The notes: generated by a model from the letters alone, not told the origin. A DNA stretch of 63,782 bases from Phyllobacterium sp. YR531 (GCF_000282595.1 NZ_AKIZ01000020.1:1-63782); one strand, 5' to 3'. Counted from the first letter of the stretch, positions 1-9,635 are shown. Translations and numbers: made by a program.

Positions 1-94
1 TAGCCAACAAGCCCGATACCAAATATCCACGCAGCAAATGCGGAAGCAGCGCAACAAAGCGGATGCCTGATAAGCCGGCAGCTATATCCTCCAA
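1..94 (-). pseudogene. Possible C-terminal fragment of a LysR-type regulator (runs off window)
   Basis: On the minus strand one frame reads through to the window edge without a stop and contains the phrase FVALLPHLLRGYLVSG. This resembles the end of the LysR effector-binding domain, where 'ALLP..L....L.SG.L' is common. No start codon or helix-turn-helix is visible, because the frame follows directly on the stop of the gluconokinase remnant. Only about 30 codons can be read, so the assignment is weak; it could also be chance. Confidence 0.25.
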
Positions 95-319
95 CTAGGG
101 CAGCGTCTTGCGTAACCAATCCACACTGGCTTCTGCAATCTGATCAATACCGCTTACCACATCTTGACGAAAGACCAGTGGTTCACCCCTTGGCGTCTCG
201 AGTGTCGCAACCTGGCTGTCAAGCAGCGAAACCGGCATGAAATGACCAGTGCGCCGTCCGGCTATCAGTCCGGCTCGTTCAGTTGTTGCCCCTAGCCAGA
301 GCAGAGCTTTAGTGAGCAA
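95..319 (-). pseudogene. gntK: Gluconokinase C-terminal remnant
   Basis: The 74 codons contain RTGHFMPVSLLDSQVATLE followed by an ID-rich tail. This is the characteristic C-terminal part of GntK-type gluconokinases, which phosphorylate gluconate to 6-phosphogluconate. A complete enzyme is about 160-180 residues with an N-terminal Walker A loop (GVSGSGKS-like); that half is missing here. Nothing upstream (320-620, minus strand) restores it, and the frame opens only at a TTG. I read this as a decayed gene. The match is to the family signature from memory, but the motif is distinctive. Confidence 0.7.
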
Positions 320-1453
320 TCAATGATACCAGGTGAAAATAAGCAAGCTAGGACACAGAGCCCCACAACGAATCTCCCACCAATTCCCGCAAAAGCGAGC
401 TCATACCCGCGCGCAAACGCTTCCAAATAAAAGCAACAACGCGGCAATCAAACTTTGCCGAACCGGCCGGAAATCACAGCTCTAGAGCGAAAAGTGCAAA
501 TTATGGAGCGATGGATTGGCTAAGCCCTCAATCGATAGGCTGCCTCACCCGATAATGGCGCGTGCGCAGCAACGATTCCCATCAGACGATAATTCCCCAT
601 CTGCCAACACCATCACTGCAATATGACAGCTAGCTTTGCTGTGGAAAAAGCCGACGGTCAGATACCACCGTATATCGGGCTTAACAGCTCTGGTCCTGAA
701 CCAGAACCCAAACAATCTAGATCAATCTCGGTAATCGCGGGAAACTGCCTCAAAACACAGACCAGCTTCCCCCAATGCCAATCCCCAGCCAACGAAAACC
801 GCACCAACAAAAGCGGTGAGAGATCGCTCTACTGAAACCTGCTGTCAGAGCCTGTCAGAAATCCACAAAGTCAGAAATATGCAAGGTCAGGCGTCTCTAA
901 AGCAGCGATACTCGTCTTGTACTATCAATTGTTTGCCGCATCACCATCAGGCACCAACATTCCATCGCCATGCTTCCAGCTTCACATGTCAAATGACAAG
1001 CGCGTCAAGTCGCCAACGTCACATCACCTGTCCCGATGAAGGCCCAATCCACAACGCCACGAACAGGAGGTCAGTTGTTACAGCCATTCGGTAGCGAATA
1101 ACGCGGTTACTTACGAAGTGGTGGAAACCTTTCCGATCTCTCGCTGGAGACATGGCGGACCATTGCGGTTCGAAAGCGCTACTGTCGCACAGCAGTACAT
1201 TGCTCGCGTATATCTTGTGAAACCTGTTGGATTTTAGGAAACATCGTATTCAATAAACCAGCCATCTCTGGGGTCCCCGAAACATGCTGCGGCACCAATG
1301 AGCTAACGAGCCCGAAAACGTGCCCATCCCCATCTTCATCTCTAATCAGGCAGAAGATGCCCACCGCATCTTGTGAGAGAAATACAGCAAAGCTCGTTCG
1401 TAATTTGCTGTGAGGCGTTGACACGCGCAAAAGCATCTGATTATTTAAAAATA
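320..1453. other. Long stretch without a convincing gene
   Basis: About 1.1 kb between the gluconokinase remnant and the sugar operon holds only short frames (for example 623-835 and 816-1094 on plus, 1179-1436 on minus). None has a recognisable domain, a good ribosome-binding site or alphaproteobacterial codon preference. Together with the broken gene to its left it looks like eroded DNA. The right end carries the promoter/operator region of the sugar operon. Confidence 0.5.
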
Positions 1454-1478
1454 CAAATGAGCAATAATTGCACTTTTG
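1454..1478. promoter_or_regulatory. Candidate SorC-type operator (25-bp imperfect palindrome)
   Basis: Centred on base 1466, the arms CAAATGAGCAAT and ATTGCACTTTTG match in 10 of 12 pairs around a single A. The site lies 34 bp upstream of the first gene of an operon that encodes its own SorC-family regulator. Long palindromes of this kind are typical operators for that family. Which sugar releases the regulator is unknown. Confidence 0.5.
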
Positions 1479-1511
1479 TTGTTATCAAAAACAGTCCTGG
1501 GGAGGAAAACC

Positions 1512-2507
1512 ATGTTTAGCCGTCGCCGCTTGCTTTCACAGTCCATTATGACCGCATCGATGCTCACTCTTGTGTTGGGCATTGCGATGCCCTTTTCGTC
1601 AGCTTTGGCAGAAGGTTTGAAAATCGGTTTCAGCCAAGTGACATTGCAGTCACCATTTTACGTTCAGTTGAAAAATGGTGCCGAAGCCGCTGCAAAAGCG
1701 GGTGGAGATACATTGGTGTTTCTCGATGCGAACGGCGATGTCAGCAAACAAAATAACGATATCCAGGACTTGATAACGCAAGGCGTTAATGCGCTTATCA
1801 TTAATCCGGTCAACCCGGATGCCGTTGTACCATCTCTTGAAGCGGCGGTTGCTGCTGGTATTCCGGTTATTACAGTGGACCGCAGCGTAAATGGAGCGGG
1901 GGTGACTGCTCATGTTGGGCGCGACAATAAGAAGATGGGTCAACTTGTAGGCGAGGCTGTTGTTGCACGTCTAAAAGCAGATGGTGTTGAAAAAGCCAAG
2001 ATCATCGAGATTCAGGGAGACGCGGGCGGCGCTGTCATGATGGATCGCCGTGATGGTTTCCATGCAGCGCTGGAAGGGTCTGGTCACACCATTGTTGAAG
2101 GTCCCTATGCGGAATATATCCGCGCCAATGCGGTAACAGCGATGCAGGACCTGTTGCAGGCGAAGCCGGATGTGAAAGTTGTATACGCACACAATGATGA
2201 CATGGCGCTCGGCGCATTGCAGGTCTTGAAGGAGAACAACCGCAATGATGTTCTTGTTGCCGGTGTCGATGGCCTATCGGAAGCGTTAAGCATTATTGCC
2301 GATGGCGGCAATTATATCGGTTCAGCACTCAATGATCCTAAGTACCTTGGTGATGTGACAATCCAAGTGGCGCGCGAAGCGGCAGCCAAGAAGGACGTTG
2401 CGAAATTTGTCGATGCAGGTTCGACACTTGTGACATCCAAGAATGTCGCTGATTTCCCACGAGAAGGACTTTTCGCGGAATATCGTCCGAAAGTCCTTGG
2501 CCAATAA
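1512..2507 (+). CDS. Sugar ABC transporter periplasmic binding protein (RbsB-like)
   Basis: This 331-residue protein has an N-terminal signal sequence (hydrophobic core about 12-30, probable cleavage after ALA at 33) and then a ribose/xylose-type periplasmic binding fold. The signs are KIGFSQ at the mature start, DLITQGVNALIINPVNPDA, GIPVITVDRSV and NDDMALGALQ. The ATG at 1512 is chosen because GGGGAGG lies just upstream; an in-frame start at 1476 has none. It is the first gene of an operon encoding the matching ATPase and permease further down, so it should deliver the sugar or polyol used by the DeoC/ALDH pathway. The substrate cannot be read from sequence. Confidence 0.9.
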   Translation: MFSRRRLLSQSIMTASMLTLVLGIAMPFSSALAEGLKIGFSQVTLQSPFYVQLKNGAEAAAKAGGDTLVFLDANGDVSKQNNDIQDLITQGVNALIINPVNPDAVVPSLEAAVAAGIPVITVDRSVNGAGVTAHVGRDNKKMGQLVGEAVVARLKADGVEKAKIIEIQGDAGGAVMMDRRDGFHAALEGSGHTIVEGPYAEYIRANAVTAMQDLLQAKPDVKVVYAHNDDMALGALQVLKENNRNDVLVAGVDGLSEALSIIADGGNYIGSALNDPKYLGDVTIQVAREAAAKKDVAKFVDAGSTLVTSKNVADFPREGLFAEYRPKVLGQ

Positions 2508-2583
2508 CAATTGCCCTCCCAAGGCCTGACGGGGCAGGGCACATCCTGCCCCGTGACTTCTTAATAGTTTCAAGGATTACCAG

Positions 2584-3606
2584 ATGCGTGCTGCCGTACT
2601 TTATGCCCCCGGAGATATTCGCCTCGAAGATGTTCCTGCTCCGCAAATACTTCCTGGCCATGTGATGTTACGGGTTGCCGCGGTTGGCGTTTGCGGATCA
2701 GATATGCCGCGCATGCTGATCAAAGGTGCACATAAAATGCCATTGATCTGCGGCCATGAGTTTTCCGGTCATATTACTGAAATAGGACATGGGGTTGAAG
2801 GTTTTGATGTCGGTGAACTGGTTGCCATACCACCGATGCTGCCATGTTATAAATGCGATCAATGCCAGCAGGGTCAATTCTCTCGTTGCCAGGACTATGA
2901 TTATTTTGGATCGCGCCGCGACGGTGCCTATGCGGAATATGTATGTGTCCCCGTTTCCAATTTGCTTAAAACGCCGAAAAATATTGATCCACGTGCGGTA
3001 GCAATGACCGATCCGGCATCTATTGCACTCCACGCAATCTGGAAAGCAGGCGGTATGACGATGGGCCAGCGTGGTGGCGTCATTGGTTGCGGCCCAATTG
3101 GATTGTTTGCCATTCAATGGATGCGGTTAATGGGGGCCAGTGAAGTTATTGCAATTGATGTTTCTGAAGAGAAGCTGGCAATGGCCCGGCGTGCCGGCGC
3201 CAAGCACACATTTCTGTCGGGTTCGGAGATTCCTGCCGACCTCCTTTGCGATGTAATTGTTGAGGCGGCTGGTCATCCATCATCTGTCAATGGGGCTGTA
3301 AGGCTGGCAGCGCCGAGCGGTCACGTGGTTTTTATCGGCATACCAGTTGCGGAAGTCGTTTTGGAAAATAGAACTTTCCAGCATTTTTTACGACAGGAGA
3401 TATCGCTTCACGGCTCGTGGAACTCATTTGGAGCACCCTATCCAGGACGCCAATGGACGGTGACACTGGATAAATTGGGCACTGGTGAACTTGAATGGGA
3501 GTTCATGATCACTCACGATCTTGATCTTGCAGAATTGCCCGGCATGTTTGAAAAATTTCGTACGGACAAAACCATGTTCTTCTCAAAGGTAATGTTTCGC
3601 CCGTAA
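2584..3606 (+). CDS. Zinc-dependent medium-chain dehydrogenase, galactitol-1-phosphate 5-dehydrogenase (GatD)-like
   Basis: The 340-residue protein has the full zinc alcohol dehydrogenase layout. Catalytic-zinc residues are Cys37 (GVCGSD) and His58-Glu59 (CGHEFSG). Structural-zinc cysteines are 88, 91, 94 and 102 (LPCYKCDQCQQGQFSRC). A GCGPIG nucleotide-binding loop follows in the middle. The stretch after the structural zinc (YFGSRRDGAYAEY) is very like E. coli GatD, which oxidises a polyol phosphate to a ketose phosphate. It probably oxidises a polyol or sugar within this operon, with NAD. The ATG follows an AAGGA site. The exact substrate is inference. Confidence 0.85.
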   Translation: MRAAVLYAPGDIRLEDVPAPQILPGHVMLRVAAVGVCGSDMPRMLIKGAHKMPLICGHEFSGHITEIGHGVEGFDVGELVAIPPMLPCYKCDQCQQGQFSRCQDYDYFGSRRDGAYAEYVCVPVSNLLKTPKNIDPRAVAMTDPASIALHAIWKAGGMTMGQRGGVIGCGPIGLFAIQWMRLMGASEVIAIDVSEEKLAMARRAGAKHTFLSGSEIPADLLCDVIVEAAGHPSSVNGAVRLAAPSGHVVFIGIPVAEVVLENRTFQHFLRQEISLHGSWNSFGAPYPGRQWTVTLDKLGTGELEWEFMITHDLDLAELPGMFEKFRTDKTMFFSKVMFRP

Positions 3607-3631
3607 TGGTGCGTAACCGGAGGATACCAGG

Positions 3632-5152
3632 ATGACTTTGGTTTTGAACTTCGATCTTGGCACGGGAGGTGTCAGGGCTGGGGTTTATGATGTAGAGCGC
3701 AGAACAATGCTCTCTACGTCGGAATTCAGTTACTCTACAACCTATCCGCGTGCTGGTTGGGCCGAGCAGCAAGCTGAAGAATGGTGGAGTGCAGTGTTGA
3801 TAGCCGGGCGTGATGCGGTAGCCCGGTGCGGGTCAAGTGATATAGTCTCGGTCTGCGTTGCAACGACTGCTTCGTCCGTGGTTGTTTGTGACAAGGAGAG
3901 CAATCCGCTTTACCCGGCCATCCTTTGGATGGATTGCCGGGCAAGCGACGAAGCTCGTGCCACAGAAAGTATAGATCATCCCGTCATGGATTATAGCGGT
4001 GGCGGAGATGCTGCCGAATGGTTAGTGCCTAAGGCCATGTGGCTTTCGGCCCATGAACCAGCGATTTTTGAGCGGGCGGATATTATCTGCGAGGCGCTCG
4101 ATTTCATCAATTTTCGTCTATGCGGCGAATGGGCAGGATCGCGGATGAATGCGGCCTGCAAGTGGAACTATGACTCCAGAAACGGCAACTTTGTGCCGGA
4201 AATTTATGAGGCGCTTGGTGTTCCTGAATTGCAGCAGAAACTGCCGCAGCGCATTGTTCCAGTTGGTGGCGTGATTGGAGAGCTGCAATCCAAAGTTGCA
4301 GATGCCCTAGGCATCAGTGGCCCCGCCATCGTAGCGCAGGGGGGAATTGACGCGCATATAGGTGTGCTTGGCGCGGGAACTGTTGCCGCCGGCGGCATGC
4401 TTATTATTGGTGGCACCTCAGTGGTTCATCTGACTCATCTTCAAGAGCAGGGTGATGTCAGCGGGTTTTGGGGGCCGTATCCCAACGCACTTGTAGAGGG
4501 GTTATGGCTTGTCGAAGCTGGTCAGGTTTCGGCAGGGTCAATCCTCAATTGGTTTAGCCAGAAGCTTTTTGGTCTCGATGAGCAGGGTCACTCCGAGCTT
4601 ATTAGGGAGGCGTCAAAAGCATCGGCGAAAAATGCTGGCCTCCTGACACTTGATTATTGGATGGGTAATCGCACGCCCTATCGTGATGCTGATTTGCGGG
4701 GGGCAGTGCTTGGCCTGTCATTAGGCCATGATCGTGCGGATTTATACGCTTCAGCCGTCGATTCGATTGCGCTTGGCTCGGCCAATGTCGTTACTGTGCT
4801 TGAACAGCGTGGGGTAGCCGTTGACCATATCGTTATCGCCGGGGGCATATGCAAAAACTCACTTTGGTTGCAGTCTACCGTAGATGCGCTGCAACGCCCG
4901 GTCCATGTTGCATATGATGATAATCTTTCGCTTATAGGTACGGCAGTCTGCTCTGCCCATGCTCTTGGAATATTTCCTGACTTGATAAGCGCATCGGAGG
5001 CTTGTGCTGCTCCCACAAGAGAAATGATGCCCGACCTGCAGCGGGCAAAGCGCTATCGCGACACCATGGAACTTTATAGAAGTGCAACGGGATCATTGAC
5101 GCCGGTGCTCCATGCTTTGAGTGCACGGCAAAGAGCGGGAGCTGAAAAATGA
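3632..5152 (+). CDS. FGGY-family carbohydrate kinase
   Basis: The 506-residue protein begins with the ATP-binding loop LNFDLGTGGVRAGVYD and contains GGIDAHIGVLGAGT in the middle and VIAGGICKNSLWLQS near the C-terminus, the conserved phosphate and adenosine motifs of the FGGY family (xylulokinase, glycerol kinase, erythritol kinase). Length is normal. It should phosphorylate the imported sugar or polyol, or the ketose made by the upstream dehydrogenase. It overlaps the SorC gene by 4 bases (ATGA), so the two are translationally coupled. Closest named function could be xylulokinase-like, but the operon context with DeoC argues for a different substrate. Confidence 0.88.
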   Translation: MTLVLNFDLGTGGVRAGVYDVERRTMLSTSEFSYSTTYPRAGWAEQQAEEWWSAVLIAGRDAVARCGSSDIVSVCVATTASSVVVCDKESNPLYPAILWMDCRASDEARATESIDHPVMDYSGGGDAAEWLVPKAMWLSAHEPAIFERADIICEALDFINFRLCGEWAGSRMNAACKWNYDSRNGNFVPEIYEALGVPELQQKLPQRIVPVGGVIGELQSKVADALGISGPAIVAQGGIDAHIGVLGAGTVAAGGMLIIGGTSVVHLTHLQEQGDVSGFWGPYPNALVEGLWLVEAGQVSAGSILNWFSQKLFGLDEQGHSELIREASKASAKNAGLLTLDYWMGNRTPYRDADLRGAVLGLSLGHDRADLYASAVDSIALGSANVVTVLEQRGVAVDHIVIAGGICKNSLWLQSTVDALQRPVHVAYDDNLSLIGTAVCSAHALGIFPDLISASEACAAPTREMMPDLQRAKRYRDTMELYRSATGSLTPVLHALSARQRAGAEK

Positions 5153-6144
5153 ACGATGCACGTCTGACGCCGTCAGTAAGGTTACCTTCCGACGAGCAGC
5201 GGGAACATCTCATGGTTCGCGTGGCTAAGCTTTACTATGATTTGGACAAAACCCAGAGCGAGATTGCCAAAGAACTTGGCCTGACGCGCTGGCAGGTCGG
5301 TAGGTTGATGACAGAAGCTAAAGAGCTAGGTGTTGTCCGAATCGAAATAACACCACGTGCTTATCGCAGGACTGAGCTTGAAGTACGCTTGCAGCAGGAG
5401 TTTGGTTTACGGGACGCGATTGTCGTTCCTTCGGGTGGCACCACAGACTCTGCGTTGCTTATGGAAAGCGTTGCGCAGGCGGCGGCACGTTACTTAACCG
5501 GGCTTAATCCAAAGGCGGAGCTCATTGGTGTATCCTGGGGCCGCACCATGTCGGCTGTGGCGCGGTTTCTTCCAAATAATTGGAATCCTGGCGTGCATGT
5601 CGTGCTTGTAAATGGAGCCACTAACCTTCGTTCAACTGTGTCTCATACAAGTGCAGTGGCTGAGGAGTTCGCAAAGGCAGGCAACGGCACTGCAACCTTG
5701 CTGCCCGTTCCAGCGATTGTCGGAAAAAAGAGCACACGTGAAGTGCTTGAGGAAGATCCGATTATCGAGCGTGTTCTCACACTCGCCATGCAGGCTGATA
5801 TCGTCTGCTTCGGTATGGGCGGAATCACCCATGAGTCGGTATTATTGAGTTCAGGCTATCTTGATGAGGCCGATATTGACCGGTTGAAAGATGCTGGTGC
5901 TGTCGGGGATATCCTTGGCCGGTTTGTCGACGAAAACGGGAAGATTGTTGATACGGCAATCGACGACCGTACAGTCGGGATGCGCCTTGAGTTGTTGAAA
6001 GACAAGCAATGGTCAATCGGGGTAGTTGCTGGTGAAGAAAAGTTCAAGATTGCTGCTTCCGTTCTGAAAGCCGGTTACGTGTCGGTCATCGTCACTGATG
6101 AAGCCACGGCGCGATATGCGTTGGGGATTACAGATGAGGCGTAA
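5149..6144 (+). CDS. SorC/DeoR-family sugar-responsive transcriptional regulator
   Basis: This 331-residue protein has an N-terminal helix-turn-helix (about 24-65; KTQSEIAKELGLTRWQVGRLM) followed by the SorC sugar-phosphate-binding domain, recognisable from GVSWGRTM, VVLVNGATN and FGMGG. Such regulators sense a phosphorylated sugar, usually an intermediate of the operon they belong to. It lies inside the operon, overlapping the kinase by 4 bases and the ATPase gene by 11. The palindrome centred on 1466 is the natural candidate operator, which would make the operon autoregulated. Confidence 0.9.
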   Translation: MNDARLTPSVRLPSDEQREHLMVRVAKLYYDLDKTQSEIAKELGLTRWQVGRLMTEAKELGVVRIEITPRAYRRTELEVRLQQEFGLRDAIVVPSGGTTDSALLMESVAQAAARYLTGLNPKAELIGVSWGRTMSAVARFLPNNWNPGVHVVLVNGATNLRSTVSHTSAVAEEFAKAGNGTATLLPVPAIVGKKSTREVLEEDPIIERVLTLAMQADIVCFGMGGITHESVLLSSGYLDEADIDRLKDAGAVGDILGRFVDENGKIVDTAIDDRTVGMRLELLKDKQWSIGVVAGEEKFKIAASVLKAGYVSVIVTDEATARYALGITDEA

Positions 6145-7624
6145 CATTCTCACGGTTCAAAATGTATCAAAGACATTTCTGCCGAATATTATCGCGCTGG
6201 AATCTGCCTCTTTGGAAGTACAGGCAGGTGAGGTGCATTGTCTGCTTGGTGCAAACGGCGCCGGCAAATCAACATTGCTCAAGATCATAGCTGGAGCATT
6301 CCGGCCCACGGGTGGTCAACTTGTACTCGATGGTAAATCCATCGAACTACGTAGCCCAGCCGAGGCATCGCGACTTGGTATTTCGATGATCTATCAGGAA
6401 CTTGATCTGGTTCCACAATTGACGGTCGAACAAAACCTCTTTCTTGGTCATGCACCGGGCAGGCTTGGTATGATCGACCATAAGGCAAGACGTCAGCGCG
6501 CCACCGAAGCCTTGAAGCGTGTCGGTGCAAATTTTCCTGCAGATGCGAGGGTTGAAACACTTTCTGTCGCCAACCAGCAATTGACTGCGATTGCACGCTC
6601 GCTCACCATGGATGCTAAAATCATCATCATGGACGAGCCTTCGGCTTCACTCAATGAAACTGAATTGAAAAGCGTTTTTGAGGTTATCCGTGAGCTGGTC
6701 AAGCATGGTGTGGCCATTGTCTATGTCAGCCACCGGCTCGGCGAATTGCGTGAGATTGGAACCCGGGTAACAGTCCTGCGTGGCGGCAAGACTATCGGGA
6801 CTTATAACATTGCAGATACCAGCGACGATGAGCTGGTCACCGCCATTATCGGCAAGGAACGCTCGCTGATAGAACGGCAAGTGCGCAAGCCTGTCACGGG
6901 TAAAGTGGCTTTGCGGGTCAATCGACTATGCGGGGCGGAGGGTCTGAATATTTCAGGTCTCGATGTGCGTTGGGGGGAGGTGGTCGGCCTGACGGGATTG
7001 AATGGCTCCGGTAGAACATCCTTTTTGAAAGCTCTTTTTGGCGCGCATCATTTTGAAGGCGATATCCTGTTGGAGGAGCAAAGCTTTCACCCGAGGCATC
7101 CAGCTGATTCCATCCGCCGTGGCATAGGTCTTGTCCCAGAGAACCGGAAAACCGAAGGACTTATCCTTCATGCACCGATTTACAAGAATGCTACACTACC
7201 TTCGATGCGGCAAAACTGGTTGACGCGGCACTCGCTCCAAAAGCAGCGAACAGCGCCGGTTCTTCAAAGTCTTTCGACCAAATATGGCAGGCCCGAACAG
7301 TCTGTTGTTCAACTGTCCGGAGGTAATCAGCAAAAGGTTGTTCTGGCAAAGTGGATTATCAACGGCGCGCGCGTTCTTTTGCTCGATGAACCCAGCCGCG
7401 GACTCGATATCGGTGCAAAGGCCGATCTCTACAACCTCGTCGATAGGCTGGCGGAGGATGGTGCGGCTGTACTCGTTGCAAGTAGCGAGCTTGAGGAGCT
7501 TTACGCAGCCTGTGATGCCATATGGGTATTCCATGAAGGGCGTAATATCGGACGGTACGATCCGTCTGTCACCGACCGCGATACTATATTGCGGGCTACA
7601 ATATTGGGTGAACACCATGTCTAA
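6134..7624 (+). CDS. Sugar ABC transporter ATPase (two nucleotide-binding domains, RbsA-like)
   Basis: The 496-residue protein carries two ABC domains in tandem, as in RbsA/MglA. The first has Walker A GANGAGKS and Walker B IIIMDEP. Its signature region is degenerate (LSVANQQL), which is common in this family. The second has a divergent loop (GLNGSGRTS), signature LSGGNQQK and Walker B VLLLDEP. The ATG at 6134 (MRRNILTVQ) overlaps the end of the regulator gene; an in-frame ATG at 6098 would add 12 residues not expected in the family. It drives import with the permease that follows (8-base overlap). Confidence 0.92.
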   Translation: MRRNILTVQNVSKTFLPNIIALESASLEVQAGEVHCLLGANGAGKSTLLKIIAGAFRPTGGQLVLDGKSIELRSPAEASRLGISMIYQELDLVPQLTVEQNLFLGHAPGRLGMIDHKARRQRATEALKRVGANFPADARVETLSVANQQLTAIARSLTMDAKIIIMDEPSASLNETELKSVFEVIRELVKHGVAIVYVSHRLGELREIGTRVTVLRGGKTIGTYNIADTSDDELVTAIIGKERSLIERQVRKPVTGKVALRVNRLCGAEGLNISGLDVRWGEVVGLTGLNGSGRTSFLKALFGAHHFEGDILLEEQSFHPRHPADSIRRGIGLVPENRKTEGLILHAPIYKNATLPSMRQNWLTRHSLQKQRTAPVLQSLSTKYGRPEQSVVQLSGGNQQKVVLAKWIINGARVLLLDEPSRGLDIGAKADLYNLVDRLAEDGAAVLVASSELEELYAACDAIWVFHEGRNIGRYDPSVTDRDTILRATILGEHHV

Positions 7625-8624
7625 AATTGCAATCTCAGCCACCCCTGCGCCGTCACCCGCTTTGGGCAAGCGGATTGTCGATCTGGGTATCGAATATAAT
7701 TTTATCGTCATTTTTCTTGCAGTCGTGGTCATTGCCACAACATTGTCGGACAACTTCCTGACATTTACCAATATAGCCAACCTTTTTCAGCAGGCAGCTG
7801 TTGTTGGTGTGGTGGCAATCGGTATGACCTTCGTCATCCTTACCGGTAACATCGACCTTTCAGTTGGCAGTATCGTTGCACTTTGTGGGATGCTGGTCGC
7901 TGTCTTGATGTCGAACGGCATCGACCCATTTATCGCGGTGGCAATTACAGTGTTTGCAGGCACTGCCTGTGGGGCAGCCATGGGAGCCACGAGCGCTCTG
8001 GCACAAGTACCAAGCTTCATTGTAACACTCGCAGGATTGGTCTCATTTCGTGGTATTACCTACCTCTTGACGGACGGCGTACCCGTAAGCGGCCTTCCCC
8101 AAGGTTTTGCATCTATCGGATCAACTATGGTGCCGATTTTTCCAGGCTTTGCCATTTCATCAATGGGTTTGATTTTCATCGGCCTGTGCGTCGTGGCAGG
8201 TCTGGTACTGCGCCTGACAGTCTTTGGCGAGTATGTTTTTGCGACCGGCGGTAATCCGGAAGCAGCACGTCTTTCCGGCTTGCCTACGCGTCTCATAGTC
8301 ACTGCTGTATTTGCTGTATCAGGCTTTATGGCAGCTCTTGGGGGTATTCTTCTGACGTCACGTCTGCGCATCGGACAGCCGACGGCCGCGCAGGGATTGG
8401 AGCTGGATGCCATCGCAGCAGTGGTTCTTGGCGGTACCAGCCTTTTTGGTGGGCGTGGTGGTGTTCTTGGCACATTCTTTGCCGTAATGTTGCTTCAGGT
8501 ACTGCGGAATATATTCAATCTTCTGGGATTGGGCTCGTTCTATCAGATGACTGTTACAGGTATCATCATCGTTGCAGCCATACTGCTCAATCGCTTCATA
8601 GATCACAGGAAGGGTCGTGGATGA
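7617..8624 (+). CDS. Sugar ABC transporter permease (RbsC-like)
   Basis: From the ATG at 7617 the protein is 335 residues, with about eight to ten hydrophobic segments. It contains the conserved periplasmic/cytoplasmic loop GNIDLSVGSIVAL and, later, ATGGNPEAARLSGL and AAVVLGGTSLFGGRGG, all hallmarks of the BPD_transp_2 family (RbsC/XylH). Frames opening further upstream only add antisense-like sequence inside the ATPase gene. The start overlaps the ATPase stop and its TGA overlaps the deoC start (ATGA), so the transporter and catabolic genes are tightly coupled. Confidence 0.92.
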   Translation: MSKIAISATPAPSPALGKRIVDLGIEYNFIVIFLAVVVIATTLSDNFLTFTNIANLFQQAAVVGVVAIGMTFVILTGNIDLSVGSIVALCGMLVAVLMSNGIDPFIAVAITVFAGTACGAAMGATSALAQVPSFIVTLAGLVSFRGITYLLTDGVPVSGLPQGFASIGSTMVPIFPGFAISSMGLIFIGLCVVAGLVLRLTVFGEYVFATGGNPEAARLSGLPTRLIVTAVFAVSGFMAALGGILLTSRLRIGQPTAAQGLELDAIAAVVLGGTSLFGGRGGVLGTFFAVMLLQVLRNIFNLLGLGSFYQMTVTGIIIVAAILLNRFIDHRKGRG

Positions 8625-9625
8625 ACACGCAAGATATATCGGTTGCCAAGGGCACGCACTTGGCTGTGCAGGCGGCCCACGCACGTAATACCGGCACTGA
8701 ACTAAAGCCTGAATGGTTTGAAGATATTGCCGTCAACCGTTCTGCCACAGAGCGCCGTGCTGCCACTTTGACAACACGCCGGACTGTAAAGAAGGAGTAT
8801 CAGGCAGCTTGGCTGGTAAAAGCGATTACCTGTATCGATCTCACCACGCTTGCCGGCGATGATACCGCTGGACGTGTACAACGACTTTGCGCCAAGGCGA
8901 GGCGCCCCGTCCGCGCGGACATTCTGGAAGCCTTGGGGCTTGCGGATGCCAATATTACAACGGGTGCTGTCTGCGTTTATCCGACTATGGTGAGACATGC
9001 AGTAAAGGCGCTGCAGGGGACCAGCATACCAGTCGCTTCGGTGGCGACAGGCTTTCCTGCAGGGTTGACGCCTTTGCCGCAGCGCCTTGCTGAAATAAGG
9101 TATGCGGTTGGCGAGGGTGCAAAGGAAATAGATATTGTTATCAATCGTGAGCAGGTACTGACGCAGAACTGGTCTGAGCTTTACGATGAAATCGTTCAGA
9201 TGCGGGAAGCATCCGGGGACGCCCATCTCAAGGCAATTCTTGCTACAGGTGATCTGAACACGCTGCGCAATGTCTATCGCGCTTCAATGGTGGCGATGCA
9301 GGCCGGGGCCGACTTCATCAAGACATCTACGGGCAAGGAAGAGGTGAATGCCACATTGCCCGTCAGCCTGGTCATGCTGCGTGCCTTGCGCGATTTCGGT
9401 GAGTACTCCGGCCAGATTGTAGGGTTCAAACCTGCAGGCGGGATGAAAACTGCCAAGGATGCAATGAACTGGCTGATTTTAATGAAAGAAGAGCTTGGCC
9501 TGCCATGGTTGCAGCCGGATCTTTTCCGCCTGGGCGCAAGTTCGATGCTCGGCGATATCGAACGGCAGCTCGAACATTATGTGACGGGCCGTTATGCCGC
9601 GTCTTCACGCCATGCTCTCGCTTAA
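8621..9625 (+). CDS. deoC: Deoxyribose-phosphate aldolase, eukaryotic-type
   Basis: The 334-residue protein aligns by eye along its length with human DERA. It has RRTVKKEYQAAWL, CIDLTTLAGDDT, AVCVYP, VASVATGFPAG, EIDIVIN, the Schiff-base lysine region FIKTSTGKE and the second lysine region GFKPAGG. The enzyme cleaves 2-deoxy-D-ribose 5-phosphate to glyceraldehyde 3-phosphate and acetaldehyde. It is longer than E. coli DeoC (about 260) because of the extended N-terminus of this subfamily. It sits 4 bases into the permease gene and 10 bases before the ALDH, which would remove the acetaldehyde. Confidence 0.95.
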   Translation: MNTQDISVAKGTHLAVQAAHARNTGTELKPEWFEDIAVNRSATERRAATLTTRRTVKKEYQAAWLVKAITCIDLTTLAGDDTAGRVQRLCAKARRPVRADILEALGLADANITTGAVCVYPTMVRHAVKALQGTSIPVASVATGFPAGLTPLPQRLAEIRYAVGEGAKEIDIVINREQVLTQNWSELYDEIVQMREASGDAHLKAILATGDLNTLRNVYRASMVAMQAGADFIKTSTGKEEVNATLPVSLVMLRALRDFGEYSGQIVGFKPAGGMKTAKDAMNWLILMKEELGLPWLQPDLFRLGASSMLGDIERQLEHYVTGRYAASSRHALA

Positions 9626-9635
9626 GGAAACACAC

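Noticed and set aside
623-1094. Two short plus-strand open frames (70 and 92 codons)
   Set aside because: No ribosome sites, no known motif and atypical composition; they overlap each other in a region of apparent decay.
1179-1436. 85-codon minus-strand frame starting next to the sugar-operon promoter
   Set aside because: It opens with an ATG but has no ribosome-binding site and no recognisable domain. It might be a small or broken gene, but nothing supports it.
7196-7780. 194-codon minus-strand frame
   Set aside because: It is antisense to the well-supported ABC ATPase and permease genes.
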